NCBI RefSeq assembly: GCF_022827545.1
Contig: NZ_CP094673.1
Location: 62,501 to 114,305 of the forward strand
Origin: Hymenobacter tibetensis
Lineage (GTDB): Bacteria; Bacteroidota; Bacteroidia; Cytophagales; Hymenobacteraceae
Direction of reading: 5' to 3'
Length of the DNA stretch: 51,805 bases
Shown: positions 1-7,276 of the stretch, piece by piece
Layout of the letters: each line of letters begins with the position of its first letter
Numbering within the stretch: position 1 is the stretch's first letter
Made by a program: the position numbers and the translations under genes
Notes under the pieces: generated by a model
Database searches by the model: none
What the model was told of the DNA's origin: nothing
What the model saw: the letters and a program-made list of their open reading frames with translations, nothing else

Positions 1-744
1 ATTCGTCAGTGCGCACGTTTAAATGCACGTAAAAAGCATGTTAAGTGACTTTTGTATCTTGATACCCTTCTCTTGTCTTTTATAAACAAGCATTAGGAGG
101 TAACATATCATCAGCGAACAGACACACCAATGGCTTTTGTGGTATCAGTACAGGAACCGAGCTTGAAGTAAGCTCGCCCCTACGATGGTTGCTTTAGAGG
201 CTAACGAAAAAACTGTTTTGCTATGCTTAGGCATACCTAGAGAATAAGTGCTTTACATGTTGTAGGGTTAGCTACACACTTGCTTTAGCTTCCTATTTTA
301 CTTTTCTCTTGTTGTGCCTGATGTTGCCACCCTGCCGTTGCCATACTTCACAACCTATTTTGCTGCTTATTTCATTTATAGTGAGGTCAGAAGCTGCATT
401 ATGTACGTCATCAAGCTTGCAGTGCGCTGCTGCGCATCAGTTAAAGCAACGTTCGCGAAAAGTGACCTATTCACTTGTTCGCCCTCATCCTGATGATATA
501 GCCTATACAGCACGGTGCTAGGAGTTATGGGTGTTGGCTCGGCTACGAAACAAGGTGTAGTTGAACTTACACGCGTCTATCCAACTCGAACAATTGGTAC
601 GAGAAATACTGCGGGCGAACCAGCACCCCCTTCGTAACCTACCGCTGGGCAGATTTTGAGTAGAACAGTTGCTGATACCTAATGGTATAGCTACAGGAAA
701 GTCTCTTGCTCCTTCGATACTTTACCTAGCTATTCTATTCTTGT
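1..744. other. Left-edge region without a convincing gene
   Basis: This stretch is A+T-rich and full of stops. The short open frames in it have odd composition (runs of Cys, Leu and Ser) and no recognisable motif. A 6-bp hairpin (GAGCTT/AAGCTC, 159-175) is the only simple structure I noticed. It may be degenerate plasmid DNA. I see no RNA gene. Confidence 0.5.
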
Positions 745-2148
745 ATGAGAACTACGCTCCTTCTGTTTGTACTGCTGTTGCTGAAAATCAAGGTCACTGC
801 TTGTACAATAGTCTCCGGCACGGACAGGAAGGGACAGACCTGGGCCCTGAACAATGAAGACTTTTTTCATACGTCTTCTAATTACGTCAATGTATATCCC
901 AGGACAGGCAAGGGTACCCTGGGGTACATTACGCTGACTTATGGCTCACCTAATAGTGAAATACAAGGTGGAGTGAACGAAGCAGGTGTGTTTTTTGACA
1001 TGAATGCGCTGCCTCCACAGAACTATAAATTGCGAGCAGGCAAAACGCCTTTTCCCCACGGCTCTATGCTGGTGTACTTGCTCGAACACTGCCGCACGGT
1101 GCCACAGTTTCTGGCTCTCTGGGACACTTATTATCTGCCTAATATGGGGGACGTGCAGATTCATTTGGCAGATAAGCACGGCAATCTGGCCGTTATCACT
1201 CCGGATACTATAGTAAAGGCAACAAAGCAACTTACCTCGACCAATTTTAACGTGTGCGAGTCGGGTCCTGGAAAGCAAAGTTGCTGGCGTTATCCTATTG
1301 CTCAAAAGATGCTTATCGAACAAGGTGTTAGCCAGGAAAGCCTCGTGAAGATTGCCGCTGCTACGTCGCAACGGGAGTTCACTACTACAGTGTATTCAAA
1401 CATCCATAATCTTTCCACTGGAGATATGTGGTTCTATCTCGCTGAGGAATACCAAACGCCCTGGCGTACTACCCTATCTGCTTTGTTGAAACAAGGCCAA
1501 CACAGTGTTTTGTTAGCTAATAAATTTCCTCGTAACGCTAGCGCACGCTTGGCAGCTTTGCTGGAAGACCAGGGTAACTCAGAAACGGTCAGGGGATTTC
1601 TGCAAGCCAAGCAATTCCGTGAAGACCATCAGGAGTCGCTGTTGCGAATGGCCTTTCTACACAATTTCTACATCGAGAAAGACTTCGCTAAAGCAAGTGT
1701 GCTGTTTCCACTCTGGGAGAAATATATGTACACCAACAAACGGCTTGACAGCACGGAGGTGCTATTCACAAAAGCAGAGCTTATGGCAGTGAATGGCAAT
1801 TCCCAGGAAGCTATTCGAGTGCTACAGGCTGTGGAGCAGACCAGTTGGAAAACTGATGCCTTGTTGGCTAACCTGCTGGATAACGAAGATGCTAACGTAG
1901 TAATAGAGTTAACGGGGTATCCAGAGGTAAAGGCTGTGGTTGTGGAGTTTAAAGGTGACTATAACTTCTTCCACTTCATGCAAAAAACGCCCACCGGTTG
2001 GCGTCTACGGATGAGGTCTAGCCGTAAGGAATTGAAGTATTGCTTTTATGTAGAAGGAGAACGGGTAATTGATTTCTCTCAACCGATACTAGAAAAGCTG
2101 GAGACAGTGAAAGGTGATTTTGCTCCATTCAATACCTTAAAGCTGTAG
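745..2148 (+). CDS. Secreted linear amide C-N hydrolase (Ntn-hydrolase, penicillin V acylase / choloylglycine hydrolase-like)
   Basis: The 467-residue protein starts at an ATG and has a hydrophobic signal peptide (about residues 3-19) ending in TA, followed directly by Cys20. Cleavage before Cys20 would expose it as the N-terminal nucleophile, as in the choloylglycine hydrolase / acyl-coenzyme A:6-aminopenicillanate acyltransferase clan. Supporting motifs are the WALNNEDF stretch (33-40) and GVNEAGVFFDMN (76-87), which matches the second conserved Asn region of these enzymes. The family hydrolyses linear amides such as penicillin V, bile-acid conjugates or N-acyl homoserine lactones; the substrate here cannot be read. 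After about residue 260 the chain becomes helical and TPR-like (about 285-375), then has a short beta-rich tail that I do not recognise. It stands alone, with about 150 bp before the next gene. The signal could also be read as a lipobox-like site, but the motif context favours the nucleophile. Confidence 0.75.
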   Translation: MRTTLLLFVLLLLKIKVTACTIVSGTDRKGQTWALNNEDFFHTSSNYVNVYPRTGKGTLGYITLTYGSPNSEIQGGVNEAGVFFDMNALPPQNYKLRAGKTPFPHGSMLVYLLEHCRTVPQFLALWDTYYLPNMGDVQIHLADKHGNLAVITPDTIVKATKQLTSTNFNVCESGPGKQSCWRYPIAQKMLIEQGVSQESLVKIAAATSQREFTTTVYSNIHNLSTGDMWFYLAEEYQTPWRTTLSALLKQGQHSVLLANKFPRNASARLAALLEDQGNSETVRGFLQAKQFREDHQESLLRMAFLHNFYIEKDFAKASVLFPLWEKYMYTNKRLDSTEVLFTKAELMAVNGNSQEAIRVLQAVEQTSWKTDALLANLLDNEDANVVIELTGYPEVKAVVVEFKGDYNFFHFMQKTPTGWRLRMRSSRKELKYCFYVEGERVIDFSQPILEKLETVKGDFAPFNTLKL

Positions 2149-2300
2149 GCTAATTCTTTCCTTCAATACTATCATTGCTTGAAAGGCTTATCTGATATTG
2201 TAAATAACTAAGGCATAAAACAGCTCTTATTCGCTTAGCACATAGGTTTTTCAACTAGGTGCCACTCCCCTACCGCGTGCTTCTTTGTTAGCTTTGTCCT

Positions 2301-2609
2301 ATGAAGCCGCCCCTTTTTCATCCTGGCCAGGAGGTCGTCTGCACTAATGATGACTTTACGCTACTACTCGTGCAAAACCCTAACATCCAGACCCCCAAAC
2401 GCGGGCCCATTTATACTGTCCGTGGAATTTATGATACCCACCGCGGGTACGGCCTTACACTTACGGAAATTAATAACGCAGATGTAGCACCTGGCTTTCC
2501 AGAAGCCAACTTTCACGAGTCTCGCTTTGCGCCAGTACCGCCTCTAGAGCAGATCGATATTGCCGAAGCAATTGAAGAAAGTGTTACAGCCAAGCACTCA
2601 TTTATGTAG
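2301..2609 (+). CDS. Small conserved hypothetical protein (SH3-like fold guessed)
   Basis: This is a 102-residue soluble protein with an ATG start and no signal peptide or membrane segment. It opens with a beta-rich core containing FHPGQEVVCTND, a Y-VRG-I turn and a GYGLTLTEI strand, then a C-terminal acidic helix (about residues 82-97). Such small SH3- or KOW-like barrels are common as hypothetical proteins on Hymenobacter plasmids and phage-related regions, from memory. It is followed by about 700 bp of non-coding DNA before parA, so it is probably not in the partition operon. The function is unknown; the reading frame and composition are good enough to call it a real gene. Confidence 0.6.
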   Translation: MKPPLFHPGQEVVCTNDDFTLLLVQNPNIQTPKRGPIYTVRGIYDTHRGYGLTLTEINNADVAPGFPEANFHESRFAPVPPLEQIDIAEAIEESVTAKHSFM

Positions 2610-3000
2610 TACACTGAGTCGAACTAGGCTCCTTGCTTTTATTCTAGCTACAAACCTTACAGTGCATTCTGTTACCTCAGGCTGATAGTTGAATATACTA
2701 GCTATACGCACTCGTCAGCGGGGGCGGCAGCAAGGCTTCGCTCCTTTTCTGAGCTAACCTGTTCTCTAGCTAATGCATGCTAGCACTCAATATCTGCACG
2801 CCCTTTTTGTAGTTGAATTTGCTCACGAGCACAGAGCCAGCTACTTTTTTCTGTGTATCCACTCTACGTTGACTAACATATTCTCTGGGGTGAGAAGGCT
2901 ACATGAATGGAAGTCATGCCACTAAAGTTTCATAAGCGTCACTACTAAGGCACTTAGTAGCTACCATGAATAAGGTTTGTTCGTCATGATTTTGCGACAT
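2610..3000. other. Non-coding stretch upstream of the partition region
   Basis: I see no gene, RNA or clear repeat here. It is A+T-rich with frequent stops on both strands. It leads into the palindromic region that starts at about 3002. Confidence 0.5.
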
Positions 3001-3001
3001 T

Positions 3002-3231
3002 CATACGTATGATACATTGTATACGTATAGACAATATTAAGCACAGTAGCATACAGAATTATACAAGGATAAGTAGTTCATCCTACATATGGGATGCAGA
3101 TTCAATACTTTACATACTATACGTATAAGACGTTTATAACGTTTTATACGTATAGTATGTAAAGTATTGAATAAAAGACCTTTATACTAGTAGTTGCCAA
3201 CAAATTATAGAATGATACATACTGTACGTAT
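3002..3231. repeat. ATACGTAT repeat array, candidate parS centromere / parA operator
   Basis: The self-complementary octamer ATACGTAT occurs at 3003-3010, 3021-3028, 3119-3126 and 3146-3153, with a variant GTACGTAT at 3224-3231. The first copy is extended to a 10-bp palindrome (3002-3011). Sequences starting TGATACAT precede both the 3021 and 3224 copies, so a longer unit is also partly repeated. Clustered palindromes directly upstream of a parA gene are what centromere or operator sites of plasmid partition systems look like. Assignment as parS is inference. Confidence 0.6.
3101..3171. repeat. 71-nt near-perfect palindrome upstream of parA
   Basis: Positions 3101-3128 are exactly complementary in reverse to 3144-3171 (28 bp). 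Symmetry continues inward through ACGTT (3130-3134) and AACGT (3138-3142), so only one mismatched pair (3129/3143) and a TAT centre interrupt it. The centre is at 3136. It contains two ATACGTAT octamers. It ends about 140 bp upstream of the parA start. It could extrude as a cruciform, act as centromere or operator, or form a hairpin in a leader RNA. Confidence 0.75.
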
Positions 3232-3314
3232 AGAGCGTATCATATTATTTGTATGTAAAATACATACATTATGTTGAAATTTATTTATACTAGTGGCTCT
3301 ACAACCTAGTACTT

Positions 3315-4109
3315 ATGAAAACACTTTGCTTCGCTAACAACAAAGGTGGAGTAGGCAAGACTTCGTCTGCTTTGAATGTGGGATACGCCTTGGCGCATCG
3401 TGGTTACCGAGTGCTGTTTTGTGATTGTGACCCGCAACGCAACTTAAGTCAATCGTTCGGGCAGAATTTAGAAGGAACACATGTAGGCGATTTGCTTATG
3501 CTCAAGGGTGAGTTCACTCAGGGCGATGTGCGGGCTGCAATTCATCCCGTCACGGAGCGCATAGGCCTGCTGCCTTCGCATCCTAAACTGGCCGCGTACG
3601 AGCCACAGATCGGGCACATTGCCGAGGCTCGTGATTGGATCAAGGAAATACTAGATTTGGTAGCAGATGACTATGATTACTGCATCCTTGATACCCCGCC
3701 GAGCTTAGGCAACCTGGTTGTGTGGGCGCTTATCGCCAGCGACTTGTTGTTTATTCCTGTGCAACCCGAGTTATATGGTTACGAAGGCTTGTCCAACATT
3801 GCGCAAGCTGTAACGCGGATGCATGCCAAGCTGAACCCAGGGCTCCGGGTAGGGGGGATCTTTTTCACTAAGTATTCGCCGATCTACCGGCGCCGGTTGC
3901 ACCACGATGTTGTCGAACTTATTAGTAGCCACTTCGGCGAGTTAGGCCCTGTGCTCGCTACTTCTATCCGAGAAAACGTTTCTATTGCCAACGCACAGAT
4001 GGCTGGTGCCTCCTTGTTTGACTTTGCTCCTGAATCTAATGGAGCCCAAGACTACGCAGCTTTAACTGACGAAATATTATCTGAGCTCAATGTCGAAAAG
4101 TCCGCTTAA
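3315..4109 (+). CDS. parA: ParA-family partition ATPase
   Basis: The 264-residue protein has the deviant Walker A motif KGGVGKT at residues 10-16, a CDCDPQ Walker A-prime segment near residue 38, and a DYCILDTPPS Walker B segment near residue 118. These define the MinD/ParA/Soj ATPase family. There is no N-terminal helix-turn-helix extension, so it is the short form (type Ib or chromosomal Soj-like) rather than the P1/F SopA form. It should bind ATP and non-specific DNA and move plasmid copies through its centromere-binding partner. It overlaps the next gene by 20 bp, so the two are translationally coupled. The palindrome and repeats just upstream are likely operator and/or centromere. The next genes and the iteron origin indicate a plasmid or chromid replicon. 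Confidence 0.93.
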   Translation: MKTLCFANNKGGVGKTSSALNVGYALAHRGYRVLFCDCDPQRNLSQSFGQNLEGTHVGDLLMLKGEFTQGDVRAAIHPVTERIGLLPSHPKLAAYEPQIGHIAEARDWIKEILDLVADDYDYCILDTPPSLGNLVVWALIASDLLFIPVQPELYGYEGLSNIAQAVTRMHAKLNPGLRVGGIFFTKYSPIYRRRLHHDVVELISSHFGELGPVLATSIRENVSIANAQMAGASLFDFAPESNGAQDYAALTDEILSELNVEKSA

Positions 4110-4563
4110 CTCTAGCTTGGCTGCCGTTCGGCTGGCCGGCAAACCAACCATCAAAACTGGAACGCCTGCTTCTTCTCCAGCTACCCCCGTGAGTCCGACC
4201 GTAGCGGCGGCACTCGGGATGGAAGATGAACCAGCAGCAGCCAGTGTGCCTACAGTTGTCACAACGGATCCTGTAGGTGCTCGACTGCCCGGGAGGGGAG
4301 GGGAGGGGGCTGTATACACTGCGCAGCTGTTGTCGCAGTTGCCGGAAGAGGTGCCGTTCAATACTTTGCTTAAAACGGAGACCTATCTACGCCTGCGCCA
4401 GTACCTACACTGGGAGCCGGGCGCAAAGATCAAGAAAGCGACTGAGCAAGCCATTTGCAACTTTCTTGACCAGTTTGAAAGCTCACGTAAACCTTTACCC
4501 TCGGATATACTGGATGAGGTACTGAATCAGGGAAAGATCAAAGGCTACAAGAAGCGCGGGTAA
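4090..4563 (+). CDS. Probable ParB-equivalent centromere-binding partner
   Basis: This 157-residue protein starts inside the end of parA in another frame (20-bp overlap) and stops 80 bp before a strong terminator. Residues 1-75 are rich in Ala, Pro, Thr and Val and probably disordered. Residues 80-157 are helical and basic, with KTETYLRLRQYLHWEPGAKIKKA and a Lys/Arg-rich end. I see no ParB/Srx motif and no clear helix-turn-helix. Its position argues that it is the adaptor linking ParA to the centromere, as with the unrelated small partners of other type I systems. In its coding strand, 4291-4309 is an uninterrupted G-run tract encoding the segment around GRGGEGA. Function is inferred from context only. 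Confidence 0.65.
   Translation: MSKSPLNSSLAAVRLAGKPTIKTGTPASSPATPVSPTVAAALGMEDEPAAASVPTVVTTDPVGARLPGRGGEGAVYTAQLLSQLPEEVPFNTLLKTETYLRLRQYLHWEPGAKIKKATEQAICNFLDQFESSRKPLPSDILDEVLNQGKIKGYKKRG
4291..4309 (+). other. G-quadruplex-type tract inside the parB-like gene
   Basis: Four runs of three to five G are separated by single A bases on the coding strand. This is the classical pattern for a very stable intramolecular G-quadruplex with one-base loops. It lies within the low-complexity part of the gene, so the protein would tolerate it. Whether it folds in RNA or DNA is untested. Confidence 0.6.
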
Positions 4564-4642
4564 TACGCAATGTTCCTGTTCGGATCTAGACAGCTGCTCT
4601 TACAGTAGTAGTTGAAGAGAAGATTTACCCGTTTCTCTTCTT

Positions 4643-4692
4643 AAGAACCCGCCAAAAAGTCCCTCTAATGAGGGACTTTTTGGTGGGTTCTT
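4643..4692 (+). terminator. Strong hairpin terminator after the partition operon
   Basis: A 22-bp stem (4643-4664 with 4671-4692, one G/T pair) closes on a 6-nt loop (CTAATG). The 3' arm carries a TTTTT run, and the AAAAA in the other arm makes the structure usable on both strands. It sits about 80 bp after the parB-like stop codon and separates the partition operon from the origin region. Confidence 0.85.
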
Positions 4693-4737
4693 GTTTCTGC
4701 TTGGGCAGCAGCGTGGTTTCTTTTAGTTGAGTTTTCG

Positions 4738-4746
4738 TTATCCAGA
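4738..4746 (+). other. Possible DnaA box (one mismatch)
   Basis: TTATCCAGA differs by one base from the TTATCCACA DnaA box. It lies at the left edge of the origin region, about 95 bp before the first inverted iteron. Alone it is weak evidence. Confidence 0.3.
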
Positions 4747-4840
4747 ACCTTTTATCGGTTGCTAGAGCATCATGCTAAGCGTTTTACTTATAGAAGTAGG
4801 CGCATATTGGCATGCTGCTGTAAAGAACCACACACTAGTG

Positions 4841-4915
4841 GTGCCATTTTTCACGTAGATATTTCGGGCGGCGGCATTAAGCTGCCAATCTTGATTGCGG
4901 AGTGCCATTTTTCAC
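4841..4915 (-). repeat. Two inverted iterons left of the origin
   Basis: Exact copies of the 14-bp iteron GTGAAAAATGGCAC lie in reverse orientation at 4841-4854 and 4902-4915, starts 61 bp apart. They face the direct array at 5171-5414 across an A+T-rich stretch. Inverted outlying iterons could serve copy-number control by Rep-mediated handcuffing or looping; that role is inference. Confidence 0.8.
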
Positions 4916-4979
4916 GCAATTGCTCAGAAAGTTGTTCTTATATGGACGACAAAGTCCGTCGATCCTACTGTTGAGCCGA

Positions 4980-5165
4980 AAAAAGATTCTTGCCTCTCCC
5001 AAAAGCCGTTTTCTGAACGCTACAGCCATTTTTTCTATATACAGTCTTTTATCTTAATTTTTTCAAAAAAAAACTGAACCTCTTCTGTATTCTTAAGCTA
5101 TTCTTTATTATATTCTATATTCAGAGGGGCTTAAACATCTGAATATCAACAGTTAACAGATAATA
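4980..5165. other. A+T-rich stretch, candidate DNA unwinding element
   Basis: Between the inverted and direct iterons lies a long A+T-rich stretch with homopolymer runs of T and A around 5050-5075. It also holds an 8-bp inverted repeat ATATTCAG/CTGAATAT (5117-5124 and 5139-5146). In iteron plasmids the duplex opens at such an element next to the Rep-bound iterons. The assignment rests on position and composition. Confidence 0.55.
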
Positions 5166-5170
5166 TCTAC

Positions 5171-5414
5171 GTGAAAAATGGCACTCTGCTGCGTGAAAAA
5201 TGGCACCCATCTACGTGAAAAATGGCACCATCTACGTGAAAAATGGCACTCTGCTGCGTGAAAAATGGCACCACTACGTGAAAAATGGCACTCCACTGTG
5301 GAAAACTCAGGTATTGCGTGAAAAATGGCACTTTCTAATATAGAAGGAACTGCGTGAAAAATGGCACTCTGTTTTGCCTGCACTCTGTCACGACATCTGC
5401 GTGAAAAATGGCAC
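5171..5414 (+). repeat. Array of nine direct iterons (replication origin)
   Basis: Exact copies of GTGAAAAATGGCAC start at 5171, 5193, 5215, 5236, 5258, 5278, 5318, 5354 and 5401. The first six are 20-22 bp apart, about two helical turns, so bound Rep molecules would line up on one face. A degenerate copy (GTGGAAAACTCAG) occupies the expected slot at 5298, exactly 20 bp from both neighbours. Several copies are extended by CTGC or CTAC before the repeat. This is a textbook iteron origin for a Rep_3-type initiator, which is encoded immediately downstream. Confidence 0.92.
5297..5305 (-). other. DnaA box inside the degenerate iteron slot
   Basis: Read on the minus strand the bases are TTTTCCACA, which fits the TTWTNCACA DnaA-box consensus. 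The box coincides with the one position in the periodic array where the iteron is degenerate. DnaA binding is expected at such origins, but the site is a prediction. Confidence 0.5.
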
Positions 5415-5427
5415 TCTATTTTGTATT

Positions 5428-5453
5428 GCGTGAATGCAAATAGCTTTTCACGC
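5428..5453. promoter_or_regulatory. Inverted half-iterons upstream of rep, candidate autorepression operator
   Basis: GCGTGAA (5428-5434) and TTCACGC (5447-5453) form an inverted pair separated by 12 bp. The arms match the start of the iteron with its usual preceding GC. In related plasmids (F, pPS10, RK2 type) Rep dimers repress the rep promoter by binding an inverted repeat that shares half of the iteron, while Rep monomers bind the iterons. The element ends 43 bp before the preferred rep start. Confidence 0.6.
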
Positions 5454-5496
5454 TTATCCGATTATCTTCGTCTGTTTCCTATTTCCTCACCTTGCT

Positions 5497-6537
5497 ATGG
5501 TGCCTAAAATCGTTCCCGTGCATTACCCACGAGCTTACCAAGCCAACGCTTTGGTACGCGCTCCTTTGAAATTGACGCACGTGGAAGCGCGCATCTTTGC
5601 ATTGGCTTTAGGTTGCATTCATCAAGATCAAACCGAGTTGCCCGGAATCTCTATTCCTTTAAGCCGAGTGATAACCCAGAAGAAAGGGGGGAGCGTTTAC
5701 GAAACTATCCGCGACGCGTGCCGAAGCCTGATGTCGAAAGTTGTTAGTATCGAGTCTCAGACTGGCAACAAAAAGCGTTTTACGGCTTACTCTATTATCA
5801 GCTACATCGATCTGAACGAGGGGACCGGTTACTTAACAGGAAATTTTGCCCCTGAAATCAAGCCTTTTTTACTGCAACTGGCCGAGCAGTACACCCACGT
5901 TGAAATTGAAACTCTGCTTACGCTCAAGTCTGCTCATGCTCACCGGCTGTATTGGCTGCTCAAGTCTTGGGATGACGTCGGTCTTTGGGAAGTGGAATTT
6001 GACGCGTTGCGCAAGCAGGTGCTTGGGGATGACAATGACGTTACGTACACGCTTTTCTACGACTTCAAGCGCTATGTACTTGAGCCGGCATTACGCGAGC
6101 TAGATTCACTGGGATGGGCTGTTACGTACGAGCCAGTCAAAGACGGGAAGAAGGTCAAGGGCGTCCGCTTTTCTATTCCTAAGCCGCTAAACCGGCTCAA
6201 ATCGGAGGATAGTCCCGCGCCTGCTGCTCCTACCAAAACCACGGGTCGGTCCCGGCCAGCAGAAAAGCAGATGAGTCTATCGTTGCAAACTGAATTACCA
6301 ACGCTGCAGCAACGCCTAACTACACGTCTACAGAAGCTAAAAATGACGGAAGCGCAAATCGAGCATGTGTTGAGCTTCATGGGAGACGATGAAGCTAAAA
6401 TTGCTCGGTTAATGAAAGTGAGCCATCCGTTGCTACGAGACTTCGAAGCTGGCAACAAGGTGTTCGATAACCTAGGCGGAGTAACAACTAATTTGCTTAA
6501 GACCGAATTTCCAGGTTTGTACCCTACTCTCAAGTAA
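5497..6537 (+). CDS. rep: Rep_3-family plasmid replication initiator
   Basis: The 346-residue protein begins MVPKIVPVHYP and shows the winged-helix architecture of Rep_3 (RepA/RepE/Pi type) initiators. It has an N-terminal KLTHVEARIFALAL helix segment, a central VYETIRDACRSLMSKVV stretch, then a second winged helix with LLTLKSAHAHRLYWLLKSWDD and FDALRKQVLG. A polar linker follows, then a Rep-associated tail ending in VTTNLLKTEFPGLYPTLK. It should bind the iterons just upstream and open the origin. An in-frame ATG at 5434 would add 21 residues, but it lies inside the inverted half-iteron operator and the added residues are hydrophobic and atypical. I therefore prefer 5497. Expression is probably autorepressed. 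Confidence 0.9.
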   Translation: MVPKIVPVHYPRAYQANALVRAPLKLTHVEARIFALALGCIHQDQTELPGISIPLSRVITQKKGGSVYETIRDACRSLMSKVVSIESQTGNKKRFTAYSIISYIDLNEGTGYLTGNFAPEIKPFLLQLAEQYTHVEIETLLTLKSAHAHRLYWLLKSWDDVGLWEVEFDALRKQVLGDDNDVTYTLFYDFKRYVLEPALRELDSLGWAVTYEPVKDGKKVKGVRFSIPKPLNRLKSEDSPAPAAPTKTTGRSRPAEKQMSLSLQTELPTLQQRLTTRLQKLKMTEAQIEHVLSFMGDDEAKIARLMKVSHPLLRDFEAGNKVFDNLGGVTTNLLKTEFPGLYPTLK

Positions 6538-6869
6538 AAGGATGGATAGCAGGGCCAAATGGCCAACCTAGTAACTGATTTGAATTGACACGCAATAGTC
6601 TTATTTAAAGATGACGACGTGGGTGTAGCAATAACAAGCAAAGCATCTTCTACCCATGATAAAAGCACAAAACAGCAACGAAGGAATGCCCCTTAATAAA
6701 ACGCAAGAGGCATAAAATGCAATAGGGGGTTTGTACTAGGGAACTTGAACTACCTCTCTCGAAAGGGTATATTTCAGCACAAAAGTGTAACTGGATCTTA
6801 TGCTTAAATATACTTATTCTGTGGAGCTTTTTTGTGCCTTATACTCCTTGTAACCAATCTTCTATGACC
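6538..6869. other. Non-coding gap after rep
   Basis: No convincing gene, RNA or terminator is visible. The sequence is A+T-rich, and open frames here are short or run antisense into rep. Confidence 0.5.
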
Positions 6870-7118
6870 TCATAGGGAAGGCAAGTGTACTGGTTTAGTA
6901 TAAGGAAGTAGGTTTACATTATCTGTAAAGGGGCGTAGCAACCATAGTTCGGTCTGGGTTTGGCAAACCCACTCCTCACAGAAGAAACTACCTAAGTGGT
7001 AGAGGTGCACGTCGAAGCCGGCCGTAAGGCGCTGTGCTAGGTAAGTGCCGTGTGCTGTAAAGTAGACGGCTTGCTCGCCGTATGAGAGGTTACGAAATTG
7101 TGAGAGGCTCAAGTGCAT
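6870..7118 (-). CDS. Small conserved hypothetical protein
   Basis: This 82-residue soluble protein starts with an ATG and has the pattern LSLSQFRNLSYGEQAVYFTAHGTYLAQR, then a beta-rich part with HLYHLGSFFCEEWVC and an LPYTKPVHLPSL end. From memory, short proteins of this pattern (Q-F-L-Y near the N-terminus, hydrophobic strand, PY--PI-L-L end) occur in many copies in Hymenobacter genomes with no known function. No signal peptide or membrane segment is seen. It lies alone between rep and a hairpin that follows the esterase gene. Confidence that it is coding is moderate. Confidence 0.55.
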   Translation of the reverse strand: MHLSLSQFRNLSYGEQAVYFTAHGTYLAQRLTAGFDVHLYHLGSFFCEEWVCQTQTELWLLRPFTDNVNLLPYTKPVHLPSL

Positions 7119-7133
7119 AGCCTAACGAGATTT

Positions 7134-7163
7134 AAGCCCCGGTTGGTGAGACAACCGAGGCTT
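7134..7163 (-). terminator. Hairpin downstream of the esterase gene
   Basis: AAGCCCCGGTTG (7134-7145) pairs with CAACCGAGGCTT (7152-7163) apart from one non-matching position, around a 6-nt loop. It lies about 115 bp after the stop of the minus-strand esterase gene and before the small minus-strand gene. There is no long U run, so termination is plausible but not certain. Confidence 0.5.
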
Positions 7164-7276
7164 GGAAATAAGGCTAGTGTTGCATAGCCTTCTGCATGCT
7201 CGCGATACGTGTAACCCGAAGAAAAAACGGAATCAGCAGGCTAGAGGCACCTAGTGAATCTATCTCATTCGTACGT

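Noticed and set aside
309..521. Small open frame of about 70 codons near the left edge
   Set aside because: Composition is unlike a protein (many Cys, Ser and Leu), with no motif or coding context.
5153..5383. Minus-strand protein with repeated FHA/IFH units
   Set aside because: The repeated residues are simply the iterons read in frame.
5171..5414. CRISPR-like direct repeats
   Set aside because: The repeat is only 14 bp with 6-8-bp spacers that are themselves similar, inverted copies exist, and a Rep gene follows. This is an iteron array.
5434..5496. N-terminal extension of Rep from the first in-frame ATG
   Set aside because: The added 21 residues are hydrophobic and unlike Rep_3 N-termini, and the ATG lies inside the inverted half-iteron operator.
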